The notes beneath the pieces are model-generated. The model was given only the letters and a program-made list of their open reading frames with translations. It had not been told where the DNA came from and searched no databases. From Alphaproteobacteria bacterium (GTDB taxonomy: Bacteria > Pseudomonadota > Alphaproteobacteria > Micavibrionales > Micavibrionaceae): a DNA stretch of 64,000 nt. This document shows, one piece after another, positions 9,180 through 17,964 of the stretch; position 1 is the first letter of the stretch; every line of letters begins with the position of its first letter. Position numbers and translations under genes: made by a program. The stretch is taken from the NCBI GenBank assembly GCA_016125135.1, contig WGMJ01000017.1, positions 1-64,000 on the forward strand. The letters run 5' to 3'.

Positions 9180-10592
9180 TTATTGAGGCTGTCTAATTTC
9201 ACGCTTCGGCACGATACCCAGTTCTTGGATGTGTTTCAGGGCATCTTTTGCAGCATTGATTGCAAATTCAGGTTTGTGAGCCGTGCCGTAAGAATCATCT
9301 GACAGCCAATCCAACTGAGGAAGAAAAGTCTCGATAAAGTTTGTTCTTGTCCAGCTGCAAACATTAGACTTCTCGCCATAAACGTGCTGGATAAGGTCTT
9401 TAAGTGGGCGCGTGTATGTAACATTGCCCTCACGTGCCACGGCATCGCCATCTTTAAAGAAAACAACGCCCTGCAACATTGGCTCTCCGCTATTGATCGT
9501 CCCCGCTGGGTGAGGCCTTACATCGGAGATGGTGTATACGCCGTTAGTGGCACAAACATCCCGGAAGATTTTATAGTCCAAATGTTCAGAGCTTTTAACA
9601 ACATGGTCAAGGCAAAGAAGAGCGGCAATTTTATCTTCCTGGGCCAAGGGCTCGTAACTTGTGTTTGTGTCATCTTTAATGCCAAGTACATAGCAAGTCA
9701 CATTATTCAGGATGCGGCGTAAGTCATTTTTGACCGCTGTGCATTGTGCGGCGGCTTCAACAATTCTGAGGAGGGTTCGTCCCTCGTCATCTGCTGTACA
9801 GTGATGTTTTAAAAGGCGTTCAACTGCATTAGGAAGGTCATGTTGCAGATGCTCGCTTTCTGCTAGCACGGCAAAGGTTTTTTGCAGTCGCTCAATATTG
9901 GTCGGAGCTGACATCGGATACTCAGTGAAATCATACACTATGCTTTGCGCCACATCAGCAGGGTCAAGAGCATGCCAGAACATATTGGTTTGTTTCGGGC
10001 CTCTAAGTTTCTCAAGGTGTTCAAGTGGGTGGTCACCCTGTCTGAAAAGGGATGAATTTCTACGAATAACATCAAACAAAACAGATGCGATTTCTGTTCG
10101 CGGATCTTGCGTTATTGCTTCACCGTAAATCGAGATCATATAGAATTGCGGCAGCGTTTTGAGGGCCAGATCAAAAGATTTTTGTAAGATCTCTCCTGAT
10201 ATATAGTCTCGTGTTTCCGGCTTGATTAGAATCGGGTGTATAAAATTGGATAATGCCTTGTCTGCCGCCTTTGCAAGGGCCCCATCAATCGCCTGACTTA
10301 CGATTTCTTGCGTTTCTGACTTTGGAACCCCTATATTTTCAAGCGCGAGCAGCGCAGCGTGTACAAGGGATTTTTTGCCGCGCGGATTTGCAATCTCTCC
10401 CTGAATGACGCCGTAAAGGGCGCTCTTGGTTGACTGCACGCCCCGCGTTGCTGCAAACCAGTTGGTTTTTGCTGCCATTTTTAGCGCGACTTTGTCGTCA
10501 TCAGTAGTATATGCGGCTGCTTCTTTTAGCTGTGCCTGAATATGCCGCGCTGTGCGGGTTACGGTTTGCTCCTCTGTTGTTGCAATCGCCAT
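9180..10592 (-). CDS. Hypothetical protein between thyA and folA
   Basis: Not recognised. The 470-residue protein is predicted to be soluble and mostly helical, without a signal peptide, transmembrane segment or known catalytic motif. The ATG at 10592 (MAIATTEE) is chosen because the longer form adds a segment with no ribosome-binding site and an unlikely composition. Upstream TTTGGA is a weak site. It is flanked on the same strand by thyA (92 nt upstream) and folA (20 nt downstream), so it may share their transcript. Nothing ties it to folate metabolism. Confidence 0.6.
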   Translation of the reverse strand: MAIATTEEQTVTRTARHIQAQLKEAAAYTTDDDKVALKMAAKTNWFAATRGVQSTKSALYGVIQGEIANPRGKKSLVHAALLALENIGVPKSETQEIVSQAIDGALAKAADKALSNFIHPILIKPETRDYISGEILQKSFDLALKTLPQFYMISIYGEAITQDPRTEIASVLFDVIRRNSSLFRQGDHPLEHLEKLRGPKQTNMFWHALDPADVAQSIVYDFTEYPMSAPTNIERLQKTFAVLAESEHLQHDLPNAVERLLKHHCTADDEGRTLLRIVEAAAQCTAVKNDLRRILNNVTCYVLGIKDDTNTSYEPLAQEDKIAALLCLDHVVKSSEHLDYKIFRDVCATNGVYTISDVRPHPAGTINSGEPMLQGVVFFKDGDAVAREGNVTYTRPLKDLIQHVYGEKSNVCSWTRTNFIETFLPQLDWLSDDSYGTAHKPEFAINAAKDALKHIQELGIVPKREIRQPQ

Positions 10593-10684
10593 GATAAATT
10601 CCAAATATGTTGAATGTTTATGGTAATTTATAGCGCGCGGATAACACTGCTGCAACACAAATTTACTTATTATTTATCAATAAG

Positions 10685-11479
10685 TTAAACAGCTACAGGC
10701 GCTTTAATGGCGGGGTGCGGCTCGTACCCAACAAGTTCGAAATCCTCATATTTGAAATCGAAGATATTCGTCACGTGCGGATTCAGGTGCATTTCCGGCA
10801 ATTTGCGGAAGTCACGGCTAAGGAGCAAATCAACTTGTTCCATATGGTTTGAATAAATATGCGCATCGCCAAATGTATGGACGAAATCACCCAGCTTATA
10901 ACCACATACTTGTGCAATCATCATGGTGAGGAGCGCGTAAGAGGCAATGTTAAACGGCACGCCGAGGAAAATATCAGCGCTGCGTTGGTAAAGCTGGCAG
11001 CTGAGTTTCCCATCAGCAACATAAAACTGGAAGAAGCAATGGCAGGGCGGGAGTGCCATTTTGCCGATCTCACCGACATTCCACGCGCATACAATATGGC
11101 GGCGTGAATCAGGGGTATGTTTGAGGTCATGAATCAGGTTGCTGATCTGGTCAATGTGTCTGCCGTCTGCTGCGGGCCATGAGCGCCACTGCGAACCATA
11201 AACAGGACCAAGATTACCATTCTCGTCAGCCCACTCGTTCCAGATGGAAACGCCGTTCTCGGTCAGGTATTTGATATTCGTGTCGCCTTTCAGGAACCAC
11301 AAGAGTTCATGGATGATGGATTTTGTATGCACCTTTTTTGTGGTGAGAAGCGGGAAACCTTCCGAGAGGTCAAAACGCATCTGGTAACCAAAAACACTTT
11401 TTGTACCCGTGCCTGTGCGGTCGGATTTTTCGGTGCCGTTGGCGAGTACATGACGTAATAAATCGTGATATTGTTTCAT
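10685..11479 (-). CDS. thyA: Thymidylate synthase
   Basis: Methylates dUMP to dTMP using methylene-tetrahydrofolate. The 264 residues match the E. coli enzyme in length, and the nucleophile C146 falls in [10 protein letters not shown] at the same number. Further signatures are the N-terminal SDRTGTGT with the phosphate-binding Arg, [20 protein letters not shown], and the dUMP-contacting HIYSNH. A GAGAGGGA ribosome-binding site precedes the ATG. It heads the thyA / unknown / folA group and is divergent from ssrA across about 80 nt. Confidence 0.97.
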   Translation of the reverse strand: MKQYHDLLRHVLANGTEKSDRTGTGTKSVFGYQMRFDLSEGFPLLTTKKVHTKSIIHELLWFLKGDTNIKYLTENGVSIWNEWADENGNLGPVYGSQWRSWPAADGRHIDQISNLIHDLKHTPDSRRHIVCAWNVGEIGKMALPPCHCFFQFYVADGKLSCQLYQRSADIFLGVPFNIASYALLTMMIAQVCGYKLGDFVHTFGDAHIYSNHMEQVDLLLSRDFRKLPEMHLNPHVTNIFDFKYEDFELVGYEPHPAIKAPVAV

Positions 11480-11557
11480 AGATCCCTCTCTGTGGCTAAA
11501 ATAAGCTAGTTCGCACCCGCAATAGAAGCAAAGAATAGCTAAAATCCCCTGCTTTTA

Positions 11558-11586
11558 TTGAAAAAGTACCCCCAAAATGCTATATT
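11558..11586 (+). promoter_or_regulatory. Sigma70-type promoter of the tmRNA gene
   Basis: TTGAAA (11558-11563), a 17-nt spacer and TATATT (11581-11586) predict a start near 11593, just before the first paired bases of the tmRNA precursor. It is a near-consensus promoter, as expected for a stable RNA. Confidence 0.75.
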
Positions 11587-11591
11587 AAAAG

Positions 11592-11935
11592 TGCCGGCTT
11601 GCCGGCTATGACGCTAAACCCCATGCGGAATAGGCGTAGTGGACCCGGGGGCAGTGCCCGGCGGCTCCACCAAAATGCGTCAATCGACGTGTTTTGGCGG
11701 GGCCGAAACAGGATCGACACGCGCAATAAAGGTTTGGGCTGTTTCCGTACAGGTACCAGTCGTTATCTGGCCATTTTATAAATGCAAACGATAACTCTAT
11801 GTTCGTTGCTGCTAATGACAACCGCGAGGTTGCTTTCGCAGCTGCAGCCTAATTTATTAGGTTGTAAAGCATCAAATCCCTAGGGCTTGAACTCCCTAGG
11901 TGGGGCGTGGGGCGGCCTCGCAACAGAACTGCCCC
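11592..11935 (+). ncRNA. ssrA: Transfer-messenger RNA, circularly permuted (two-piece) form
   Basis: Rescues stalled ribosomes and adds a degradation tag. The acceptor piece comes first: its 3' strand CGGCTCC (11662-11668) is followed by an encoded ACCA (11669-11672). A short loop (11673-11698) is expected to be cut out. The 5' strand GGGGCCG (11699-11705) pairs with CGGCTCC over seven base pairs including one G-U, and continues into GAAACAGGATCGACACGC. The tag reading frame at 11808-11852 reads AANDNREVAFAAAA then TAA; whether the first or second Ala is the resume codon is uncertain. Acceptor before coding piece is the permuted order known from alphaproteobacteria. The 3' limit is placed near the GTGGGGC / GCCCCGC stem and is approximate. 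Confidence 0.93.
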
Positions 11936-12022
11936 GCTTTCTTCCCCTTTTCCTCGCCCCGCTTTTCCCCTAAACTATTCAGGAATCGAATTTTACAGAT
12001 TTCTGGATTTCTATAGGTTGTT

Positions 12023-12541
12023 ATGAGTAAGAAAGACGAAGAAGACGCCCTCCGCTATGATCGCATGGTTGAAGGAGCACTCCGCGGTGTTGTCCGCGAA
12101 GCTTTGCAAGAAGTTGTCGACACAGGTTTGCCGGGCGACCACCATTTCTACATCACGTTTATGACGGACCATCCGGGCGTCTCGATCCCCAGCTATCTGA
12201 AGGACCGTTACCCTGGCGAGATGACGATTGTTCTGCAATACCAGTTTTATGACCTCGCAGTTACAAAAGAAATTCTCAATGTCACATTGTCTTTCAACAA
12301 CGTGCCCGAGAAGCTTGTTATTCCTATTCCTGCCATCACAATCTTTGCTGACCCATCAGTCAATTTCGCGCTGCAATTCCAACCGCTGAATGATAGTGCT
12401 ATGGAAGATGATATTGATGATGCGGATGATGATGATCCGATCTCGCCTGACGATAAACCGAAAAAAGGCCGCAAGAAAAAGACGGATGGCGATGCCAAAT
12501 CAGGCGAAGTTATATCGCTCGACCAGTTCCGCAAGAAATAG
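12023..12541 (+). CDS. sspB: SspB, alpha-type ClpXP adaptor for ssrA-tagged proteins
   Basis: Binds the ssrA tag and delivers tagged proteins to ClpXP. The 172 residues have the SspB order. An N-terminal helical dimer segment is followed by the tag-binding beta domain (HFYITFMTDHPGVSIP, then DRYPGEMTIVLQYQFYDL). An acidic linker of consecutive Asp/Glu follows near residues 128-140, then a basic stretch. The C-terminus VISLDQFRKK resembles the ClpX-binding tail. It starts about 90 nt after the tmRNA gene, so adaptor and tag are genomic neighbours. The upstream TATAGG is 5 nt from the ATG and an AGG is also close, so a leaderless or read-through transcript cannot be decided. Confidence 0.9.
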   Translation: MSKKDEEDALRYDRMVEGALRGVVREALQEVVDTGLPGDHHFYITFMTDHPGVSIPSYLKDRYPGEMTIVLQYQFYDLAVTKEILNVTLSFNNVPEKLVIPIPAITIFADPSVNFALQFQPLNDSAMEDDIDDADDDDPISPDDKPKKGRKKKTDGDAKSGEVISLDQFRKK

Positions 12542-13759
12542 ATGATCCGCGGTAAAATCGAAAACATCTTTTTGTTATTTCTGTTCGCGCTACCTTTCTG
12601 GGCGCTGCTGTCTGCAAAGATTATTGCGTTTATTATGCCTGTACTCGGGATAGCTGGAGCGTATATTTTTTTTAGCGCGCCCGAGAAAAAACTGCCGCGC
12701 TGGCTATGGGGCATTTATATCCTGCTTCTGCTTTTCTGGTTCAGTTGTAAATGGACCATTATGCCTCTGCCCGACTATCTAAATGATATGTTGCCGACCA
12801 GTTTACTTCTGGTGGCGGGATGCTTTGCAGTGCTGGGGGCATCTCATACAAAACTGGAACCGGCGCATCTGCTGGTATTGCCCGTTACATGGTTGTTATT
12901 GGCAGCTTTTCTGTTGTTCGAGAAATATACGGGCCATAGTTTGCGCAAACTTTTCTACGGATTACTTGAAAAAGAAATGCGTAGTGATCTGGTGAGTGTT
13001 CTCAATAAACAGACATGTATTCTGGCCTTTTTGTTGTTGCCATCACTTCTGGCCGCGTGGCAAGGGGGTTGGCTATGGCTCAAGCGGCTGTTTCCTGCTC
13101 TTGCAATCGCAGCCATAACGGCGCTGCTTTATAAAAGTGCCAGCCAGATAGCGCAGGTGGCGCTCGCTGTTACATTGTTGTTTCTACTATTTCCCACACG
13201 TTTGAAGTTGGCATGGGGAGGGCTTGTACTCGGCATAGGCGCAGCTATTTTGCTGATGCCATGGTGGCTTGCGCTGCTACATGATTTTCTGATGCCTTAT
13301 GCTGTTGTGCCATCTTCGTTCCTCGGGCAAGCTTCGGCCGCGGCACGGCTTGAAATCTGGGATGCATTGGCGCGTTACCTGATGCAATCACCTTTTACCG
13401 GCTTCGGCGTTGATGCCACGCGCCATATTCAGGACCTCAATATACAAGGCCAATTCTATAAAGGCGAAACGGTGGTGCATCCGCATAATTTTACGTTGCA
13501 ACTCTGGTTCGAGTTTGGTGTTGCTGGTGCTTTATGGGGCAGTATCTTTGTGATCTATCTCGTAAGGCGCATCCAGAAAGCTGAGATCACGCGCGGTGCA
13601 CGTAAACTCTTGCTGGCTTCATCCATGGGCGTACTTGTGGCCGCCTTTACAGGCTGGGGCCTTTGGCAAGGGTGGTGGATTGGTTTCTTGTTCTTGTACG
13701 CTGCTATCTGGCAATCGCTTTTGGCAAGAGCACCCAGTAACGCCCCCGCGACTGCATAA
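12542..13759 (+). CDS. O-antigen ligase / polymerase-like membrane protein (Wzy_C family)
   Basis: Polytopic inner-membrane protein of 405 residues with about ten hydrophobic segments. A large periplasmic loop near residues 270-330 contains LEIWDALARYLMQSPFTGFG and HPHNFTLQLWFEFG. The R/W...G.G and H..N pattern is typical of O-antigen ligases and polymerases that join undecaprenyl-linked glycans to lipid A core or extend them. No other glycan genes are nearby, so ligase versus polymerase is open. The ATG directly follows the sspB stop at 12541, so translation is probably coupled. Its last 56 bp overlap the 3' end of mltA on the opposite strand. Confidence 0.8.
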   Translation: MIRGKIENIFLLFLFALPFWALLSAKIIAFIMPVLGIAGAYIFFSAPEKKLPRWLWGIYILLLLFWFSCKWTIMPLPDYLNDMLPTSLLLVAGCFAVLGASHTKLEPAHLLVLPVTWLLLAAFLLFEKYTGHSLRKLFYGLLEKEMRSDLVSVLNKQTCILAFLLLPSLLAAWQGGWLWLKRLFPALAIAAITALLYKSASQIAQVALAVTLLFLLFPTRLKLAWGGLVLGIGAAILLMPWWLALLHDFLMPYAVVPSSFLGQASAAARLEIWDALARYLMQSPFTGFGVDATRHIQDLNIQGQFYKGETVVHPHNFTLQLWFEFGVAGALWGSIFVIYLVRRIQKAEITRGARKLLLASSMGVLVAAFTGWGLWQGWWIGFLFLYAAIWQSLLARAPSNAPATA

Positions 13760-14879
13760 GCCCTGCAAAATGTGCAGCTTCTTCGCCGCTGCCCCAGAAA
13801 TAATCACCGCGTACAGCACCCTTAATCGCGCCACCAGTGTCTTGCGTGACCATCAGGTTCTGAATACGGTTGCCGCTTTTGTCGGGGTGTTCAATATCAA
13901 CCCAAAGCGGTATGCCATAGGGCATCAGGTTTTTATCAACAGCAAGTGAGTGGTGCGGTGTCAGGACGGTACCTTCCGCACCAATAACACCATCGCCCTC
14001 AAGCCGGCGGAAGAAAACATAGGATTTGTTTTCATGCATCACAGAAGCAGCCTGATCCTGATGTGTTGCCAGCCACTCTTTGAGTGATTGCATTGTTACG
14101 TTGCCCTTTTCCAGTTCGCCGCGCTCCATCAGCACTTTACCAATGGCGGTGTAGGAATGGCCGTTTTGCCCGTCATACCCTACGCCCATGCGCGTACCGT
14201 CGGGGAGTTCAACTGCGCCAGAGCCTTGAATGTGCAAGAAGAAAAGGCCAACAGGGTCATTTGTATAAGCGATCACGCGCGCTTCAGTTAGCCCATGTGT
14301 ATCAATGGCTGCGCGGTCAGGGTAGGGGACAAGCCTGTCCTTTTGTAACTGGCCAGCCAGTTTTTTACCTGCCCATTCGTCTTTAAACAGCCCGAGATCG
14401 ACACTGATCAAATCAGTAGGCTTCGTATAAATGGGATAAATAAAATCGCCTGTTTTATTGAGTGACGCCTTCAATGTCGGTACAAAGTAGCCTGTAAAAA
14501 GACCATCTGCATCGCCGTTATTTGTTGCCAGATGCGGTGTAAAGTTCTCTTCGAAGAATTTCTGCATCGAAGCGCCGCTGCGCGCACTTGTCATGACAAA
14601 ACGCTGGCACAGGGGCTTCCAATCAGCATAAGTGCCGGCCCAGCCGCCCGTCAGGCTTTTCTGTGCGTCTTTCGCAAGTATCTTTTCGCAGCTTGCACCG
14701 AGCGCACGGCCTGCGCCTGTGGCTTGTTCATCGCTCAGGGGCCAGCTAGGCAGGTCAGAAAATGTGGCGGGCGCTAATTGGACCCGCTGCGGCACATCTG
14801 TAGATGTGATGGTTTCAGTGCTGATGGTGGAACAGCTTGCAAGCGCGGTGACAGCAAGGAGAAGGAGGATATTTTTCAT
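13704..14879 (-). CDS. mltA: Membrane-bound lytic murein transglycosylase A
   Basis: Outer-membrane lipoprotein that cleaves peptidoglycan glycan strands to give 1,6-anhydro-muramyl ends. A lipobox (ALASC, C16) follows a hydrophobic signal. The MltA barrel region contains LFTGYFVPTLKAS. The C-terminal 3D domain includes TQDTGGAIKGAVRGDYFWG with the aspartates expected for catalysis. 391 residues is normal for the family. It follows the Tim44-like gene by 11 nt, an arrangement common in alphaproteobacteria. The C-terminal 18 codons overlap the convergent membrane-protein gene. No clear ribosome-binding site is seen, so coupling to the upstream gene is likely. Confidence 0.93.
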   Translation of the reverse strand: MKNILLLLAVTALASCSTISTETITSTDVPQRVQLAPATFSDLPSWPLSDEQATGAGRALGASCEKILAKDAQKSLTGGWAGTYADWKPLCQRFVMTSARSGASMQKFFEENFTPHLATNNGDADGLFTGYFVPTLKASLNKTGDFIYPIYTKPTDLISVDLGLFKDEWAGKKLAGQLQKDRLVPYPDRAAIDTHGLTEARVIAYTNDPVGLFFLHIQGSGAVELPDGTRMGVGYDGQNGHSYTAIGKVLMERGELEKGNVTMQSLKEWLATHQDQAASVMHENKSYVFFRRLEGDGVIGAEGTVLTPHHSLAVDKNLMPYGIPLWVDIEHPDKSGNRIQNLMVTQDTGGAIKGAVRGDYFWGSGEEAAHFAGLMQSRGRYWVLLPKAIAR

Positions 14880-14890
14880 GGGATACCAAT

Positions 14891-15568
14891 TTATGCGGTG
14901 TAAGGAACGGTTTGACCATGGATCTCGCGCTCGCCATCAGCAGTTGCGCTTAGATACCATGTCGGATCTTTTGATTTCATGTCGCGGCTGAACGTCCAGA
15001 GATCTACCATATCGATCACGTGGTTTTCATCGCCTTCAATCACGCGGCCAGCAGAATCGCGATGCACGATTGTTTCACTGGCGGAAATTTTAAGTGTCAA
15101 AGAGGCAGTATGGCCGTCCAAGGCTGCATCAACAACTTCCACTTTCTTGACGTTGTGAATTTCTGTTTCCAGTGTCTCGCCGGTTTTTTCACGTTCGCGG
15201 AGTGCCTGATCGAAGGATTGATACATAGAAGGCGTTAACAACATTTTAAGTGTGTCGCGATCACCTGTCGAGAAAGCTGTCACAATCATGGTAAAGGCAT
15301 CACGGGCATTCGAAGCAAACTTCGCCAGATCAAACCCTGACTGCATCGAACGGATTTTGGCAAGGGCTGCATGCGCTTCATCGGAAAAACCACTCACGCG
15401 GTCCTGTATAATCTCGGCCAGAACTTCCTTAACGGCTGTTTCATCCGCGGGGGGCGTAAAGGGATTTGCCCGCTCGCGTTCGTCACCGTGGCGCGTGCCA
15501 AGCACGCTTCTAAGCCACAAAACAAGCCCGGCGGCAATTACAGCGTAAATTATCAGGTCTACAGCCAC
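14891..15568 (-). CDS. Tim44 / TimA-like inner-membrane protein
   Basis: 225 residues with one N-terminal transmembrane helix (about 4-20), a charged linker and a C-terminal Tim44-like domain (about 80-220) with MLLTPSMYQSFDQAL and VDLWTFSRD. Bacterial members are linked to membrane-protein biogenesis, and the domain is shared with the mitochondrial import motor subunit Tim44. The start is a GTG at 15568, supported by AAAGGATAG upstream. It is divergent from secB and followed by mltA, matching the conserved alphaproteobacterial order. Confidence 0.85.
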   Translation of the reverse strand: MAVDLIIYAVIAAGLVLWLRSVLGTRHGDERERANPFTPPADETAVKEVLAEIIQDRVSGFSDEAHAALAKIRSMQSGFDLAKFASNARDAFTMIVTAFSTGDRDTLKMLLTPSMYQSFDQALREREKTGETLETEIHNVKKVEVVDAALDGHTASLTLKISASETIVHRDSAGRVIEGDENHVIDMVDLWTFSRDMKSKDPTWYLSATADGEREIHGQTVPYTA

Positions 15569-15586
15569 TTTTCTCTATCCTTTTGG

Positions 15587-15616
15587 TTGACAGTATAATA
15601 GCAAAAAGCCTAATTT
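15587..15616 (+). promoter_or_regulatory. Promoter of secB, overlapping a divergent promoter for the Tim44-like gene
   Basis: On the plus strand, TTGACA (15587-15592), an 18-nt spacer and TAATTT (15611-15616) give a leader of about 20 nt before the secB ATG. On the minus strand, TTGGAG-16-TATTAT lies in the same bases and points to the Tim44-like gene. The two promoters interlock, so the divergent genes may compete for polymerase. Confidence 0.6.
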
Positions 15617-15641
15617 CTCCAAGTAAATAAAGGAAAGTATT

Positions 15642-16151
15642 ATGGCTGATACCAAAAAAGCATCGAATGCCGCCCCGACTATGCCGGTCACTTTTTATGC
15701 CCAATATGTGCGCGATTTGTCATTTGAAAACCCGAAAGCGCCTGAAACATTACGCGTTGGCCAAACGGCCCCGCAAATGGGCATCAGCCTCAATATGGAT
15801 TCACGTAAACTCGGTAATCCACAAATTCCTGATCTGCATGAAGTGATTATGCGTTTGCGCGCCACAGCCAAGCGTGATGAAGAAACTGTTTTCGTTGTTG
15901 AGATCGAGTATGGCATTACAGTGAGCTTGAACGGCGCACCGGAAGAGTTCCACAAGCCATTATTATTTATTGAAGTGCCGAAACTGGCTTTCCCGTATAT
16001 TCGCAAAATACTGGCCGATATGGCGGTGAACGGTGGTTACCCGCCTATTATGCTGCAGCCAATTGATTTCTATGCAATGTATGTTGCGAAAAACGGCCAA
16101 CCCGGAAAAAACATGCCTCAAGCTGTTGAACAGCAAGCGGCAGCGTCTTAA
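15642..16151 (+). CDS. secB: Protein-export chaperone SecB
   Basis: Cytosolic tetrameric chaperone that keeps preproteins unfolded and passes them to SecA. The 169 residues show the SecB core: FYAQYVRDLSFENPKAP at the start; VVEIEYGITVSL in the middle; and KPLLFIEVPKLAFPYIRKILADM then GGYPPIMLQPIDF, the conserved peptide- and SecA-binding side. AAAGGAAAG precedes the ATG. The low-complexity Ala/Gln tail is typical of alphaproteobacterial SecB. Confidence 0.96.
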   Translation: MADTKKASNAAPTMPVTFYAQYVRDLSFENPKAPETLRVGQTAPQMGISLNMDSRKLGNPQIPDLHEVIMRLRATAKRDEETVFVVEIEYGITVSLNGAPEEFHKPLLFIEVPKLAFPYIRKILADMAVNGGYPPIMLQPIDFYAMYVAKNGQPGKNMPQAVEQQAAAS

Positions 16152-16168
16152 TTAAAAATTTTCTTTGT

Positions 16169-16486
16169 TTAAATTATTACAGGATCACGCATCAGCGGAC
16201 CGGCTGTTGTGCAGTATGAAACTGTGCCTGACACGCGTGCACCGGCTTTAATGTCAGGGTATCTGTCACGGCATAGAAAAGCACCACTCTTACCATCTAT
16301 TGCTGTATCAAATTTGACGACAAGATAGCTTACACCTGCTTCGTTCATATGCGCCCTTTCCTGACCATCAGGTTCCTGCACTGTTGCCGCAGCGACATGA
16401 AAACATGAAACAGGTGAATCTGTCAGCCTTCCGCGAGTCTCGCGGCAGATTGGCGGCGTTTGTTTTTTTCTTAAGAAGCTAACCAT
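16169..16486 (-). CDS. Small hypothetical protein
   Basis: 105 residues, not recognised. A conventional ribosome-binding site (GAGGGAGATAG) precedes the ATG at 16486, which supports a real gene. The sequence contains four cysteines (at about 14, 28, 72 and 92) and a small beta-rich C-terminal half, without a clear signal peptide. It lies between convergent secB and dnaQ. Codon use is not obviously aberrant. Confidence 0.5.
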   Translation of the reverse strand: MVSFLRKKQTPPICRETRGRLTDSPVSCFHVAAATVQEPDGQERAHMNEAGVSYLVVKFDTAIDGKSGAFLCRDRYPDIKAGARVSGTVSYCTTAGPLMRDPVII

Positions 16487-16562
16487 TTCTCTATCTCCCT
16501 CTATTTATTAGGATTGTTGCGGCATATAAGCAAAAAACAGGGAATATGGCAACTGTTTTCCG

Positions 16563-17255
16563 TTAGGCGGACCAAAGCGCGTTTTTCAGCTTTTTAACCA
16601 TATCGCCATGGGCCTCTATTTCAGCTTTTTTTGCAGGGAATTTACGGTGTTTACGCTTTTGTTGCGGCGCGGTGTCAACATGCGCGGTGTCCAGTATGGG
16701 GCTGCTTGTTGCCGTTGCGGTATCCAGCGCAAGGCCTTGTTGCCGGCCGCCTTTTAACTCCAGATACACATCGGCCAATAAGCGAGAATCAAGCAATGCG
16801 CCGTGATAATCCGCACGGGCACTCAAATCAATCCCGAAACGCCTGCAAAGCGCATCAAGGCTGGCGCTTTGCCCGGGGAATTTCTGGCGTGCCAGCATCA
16901 GCGTATCAACAACACGGCGGTTGGAGATCGCGGCGTAACCGCCTTCTTTCAGATGGTGGTTCAGGAATTTTAGGTCAAATTCCGCGTTGTGAATAATCAG
17001 CGTATCGTCGCCGATAAAATCAAGGAAATCGCCGACAATCTCGATGAAGGTTGGTTTGTCCTTCACCATCTCGTTGCTGATGCCGTGGACGGCTTGTGCT
17101 TCTAGCGGTATGTCGCGCTCGGGATTAATGTAATGCCAGAAGGTTTTTTGCGTTGGCATATAGTTGATCAGCTCAAGGCAGCCAATCTCTACAATGCGGT
17201 CACCCTTTGCCGGGTCCATGCCAGTAGTTTCGGTATCAAGAACAATCTCACGCAT
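16563..17255 (-). CDS. dnaQ: DNA polymerase III epsilon subunit (proofreading 3'-5' exonuclease)
   Basis: Proofreading subunit of the replicative polymerase. The DEDDh exonuclease domain fills residues 1-175. DTETTG carries D7 and E9, HNAEFDLKFL is motif II, and H..LLDSRLLADVY is the HxxxxD motif. A C-terminal basic tail would hold the alpha-subunit contact. The 230-residue length is normal. Its first 8 bp overlap the end of the amidotransferase gene, so it is the last gene of a four-gene overlapping operon with the PPDK regulator gene and coaE. Confidence 0.94.
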   Translation of the reverse strand: MREIVLDTETTGMDPAKGDRIVEIGCLELINYMPTQKTFWHYINPERDIPLEAQAVHGISNEMVKDKPTFIEIVGDFLDFIGDDTLIIHNAEFDLKFLNHHLKEGGYAAISNRRVVDTLMLARQKFPGQSASLDALCRRFGIDLSARADYHGALLDSRLLADVYLELKGGRQQGLALDTATATSSPILDTAHVDTAPQQKRKHRKFPAKKAEIEAHGDMVKKLKNALWSA

Positions 17256-17964
17256 TCTTACTGAACCCTTGCTCTTTCAACCATTCTTTAAAAAAGAGGC
17301 CCGTCTGCTTCTTCATGGCCGGAGCATATTGTTGTGTATCTTTGCGCAATGCCGAGAGGTCAACACGTTTTTTCTCGACTAGGTCACACATTCGTACAAA
17401 CCAGCTTTCAAGTGAATCCTGCGTCACCTCGGGGTGAAATTGCACGCCGAGTGCATTATCGCCATATTTATAGGCTTGGTTCTCGTATGTATCGTTCCGA
17501 GCCAACCTTACAGCCCCCGCAGGCAAATCAAACGTATCCTTATGCCATTGGAACACGGGGGATTTTGTCTCGCATAAATGTGCGATCGGGTGGTTCTTGC
17601 CTTCATCCGTAAGACTGAGTTTTGCCCACCCAACTTCAAGGCCGTTTGCACCCTTATAAACATTCGCGCCTAATGCTTTTGCCATCAATTGCGCTCCCAG
17701 ACAGATTCCAAGCACAGGTTTACCTGCTTGAATACGCTTCTCGATAATACGCACTTCGTCTTCAAGAAACGGGTAATCTTCTGCCTGATAAACACCCACA
17801 ACGCCGCCAAGGACAATCAGCAAGTCAGGCTCTTCGGCCTTGAATTCTTTCAAAGGCTCTTTATATGCCTCGACATATTGATAGCCGATATTCAGTTCAT
17901 ACAGAACCTCGGCCAGATTTCCCAAACCTTCGGAGTATGCATGGCGGAACGCAATTGCTTTCAT
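17248..17964 (-). CDS. Class I glutamine amidotransferase-like protein (GMP-synthase type)
   Basis: 238 residues with the class I GATase triad: nucleophile C88 in GICLGAQ, and H177 / E179 in VQFHPEV. This domain releases ammonia from glutamine or acts as a gamma-glutamyl hydrolase. With no synthase domain attached, the substrate is unknown. It overlaps coaE upstream by 4 bp (ATGA) and dnaQ downstream by 8 bp, so the three are almost certainly translated from one mRNA. The context (coaE, dnaQ) is housekeeping and gives no metabolic clue. Confidence 0.85.
   Translation of the reverse strand: MKAIAFRHAYSEGLGNLAEVLYELNIGYQYVEAYKEPLKEFKAEEPDLLIVLGGVVGVYQAEDYPFLEDEVRIIEKRIQAGKPVLGICLGAQLMAKALGANVYKGANGLEVGWAKLSLTDEGKNHPIAHLCETKSPVFQWHKDTFDLPAGAVRLARNDTYENQAYKYGDNALGVQFHPEVTQDSLESWFVRMCDLVEKKRVDLSALRKDTQQYAPAMKKQTGLFFKEWLKEQGFSKNA

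Noticed and set aside
11599-11821. Short ORFs on both strands across 11.6-11.8 kb
   Set aside because: The sequence is fully explained by the tmRNA gene: acceptor stem pairing, encoded ACCA and tag reading frame.
16537-16565. ACAGGGA followed by ATG at 16545 as a leader peptide
   Set aside because: The frame is only six codons before a stop and no downstream gene lies on that strand.
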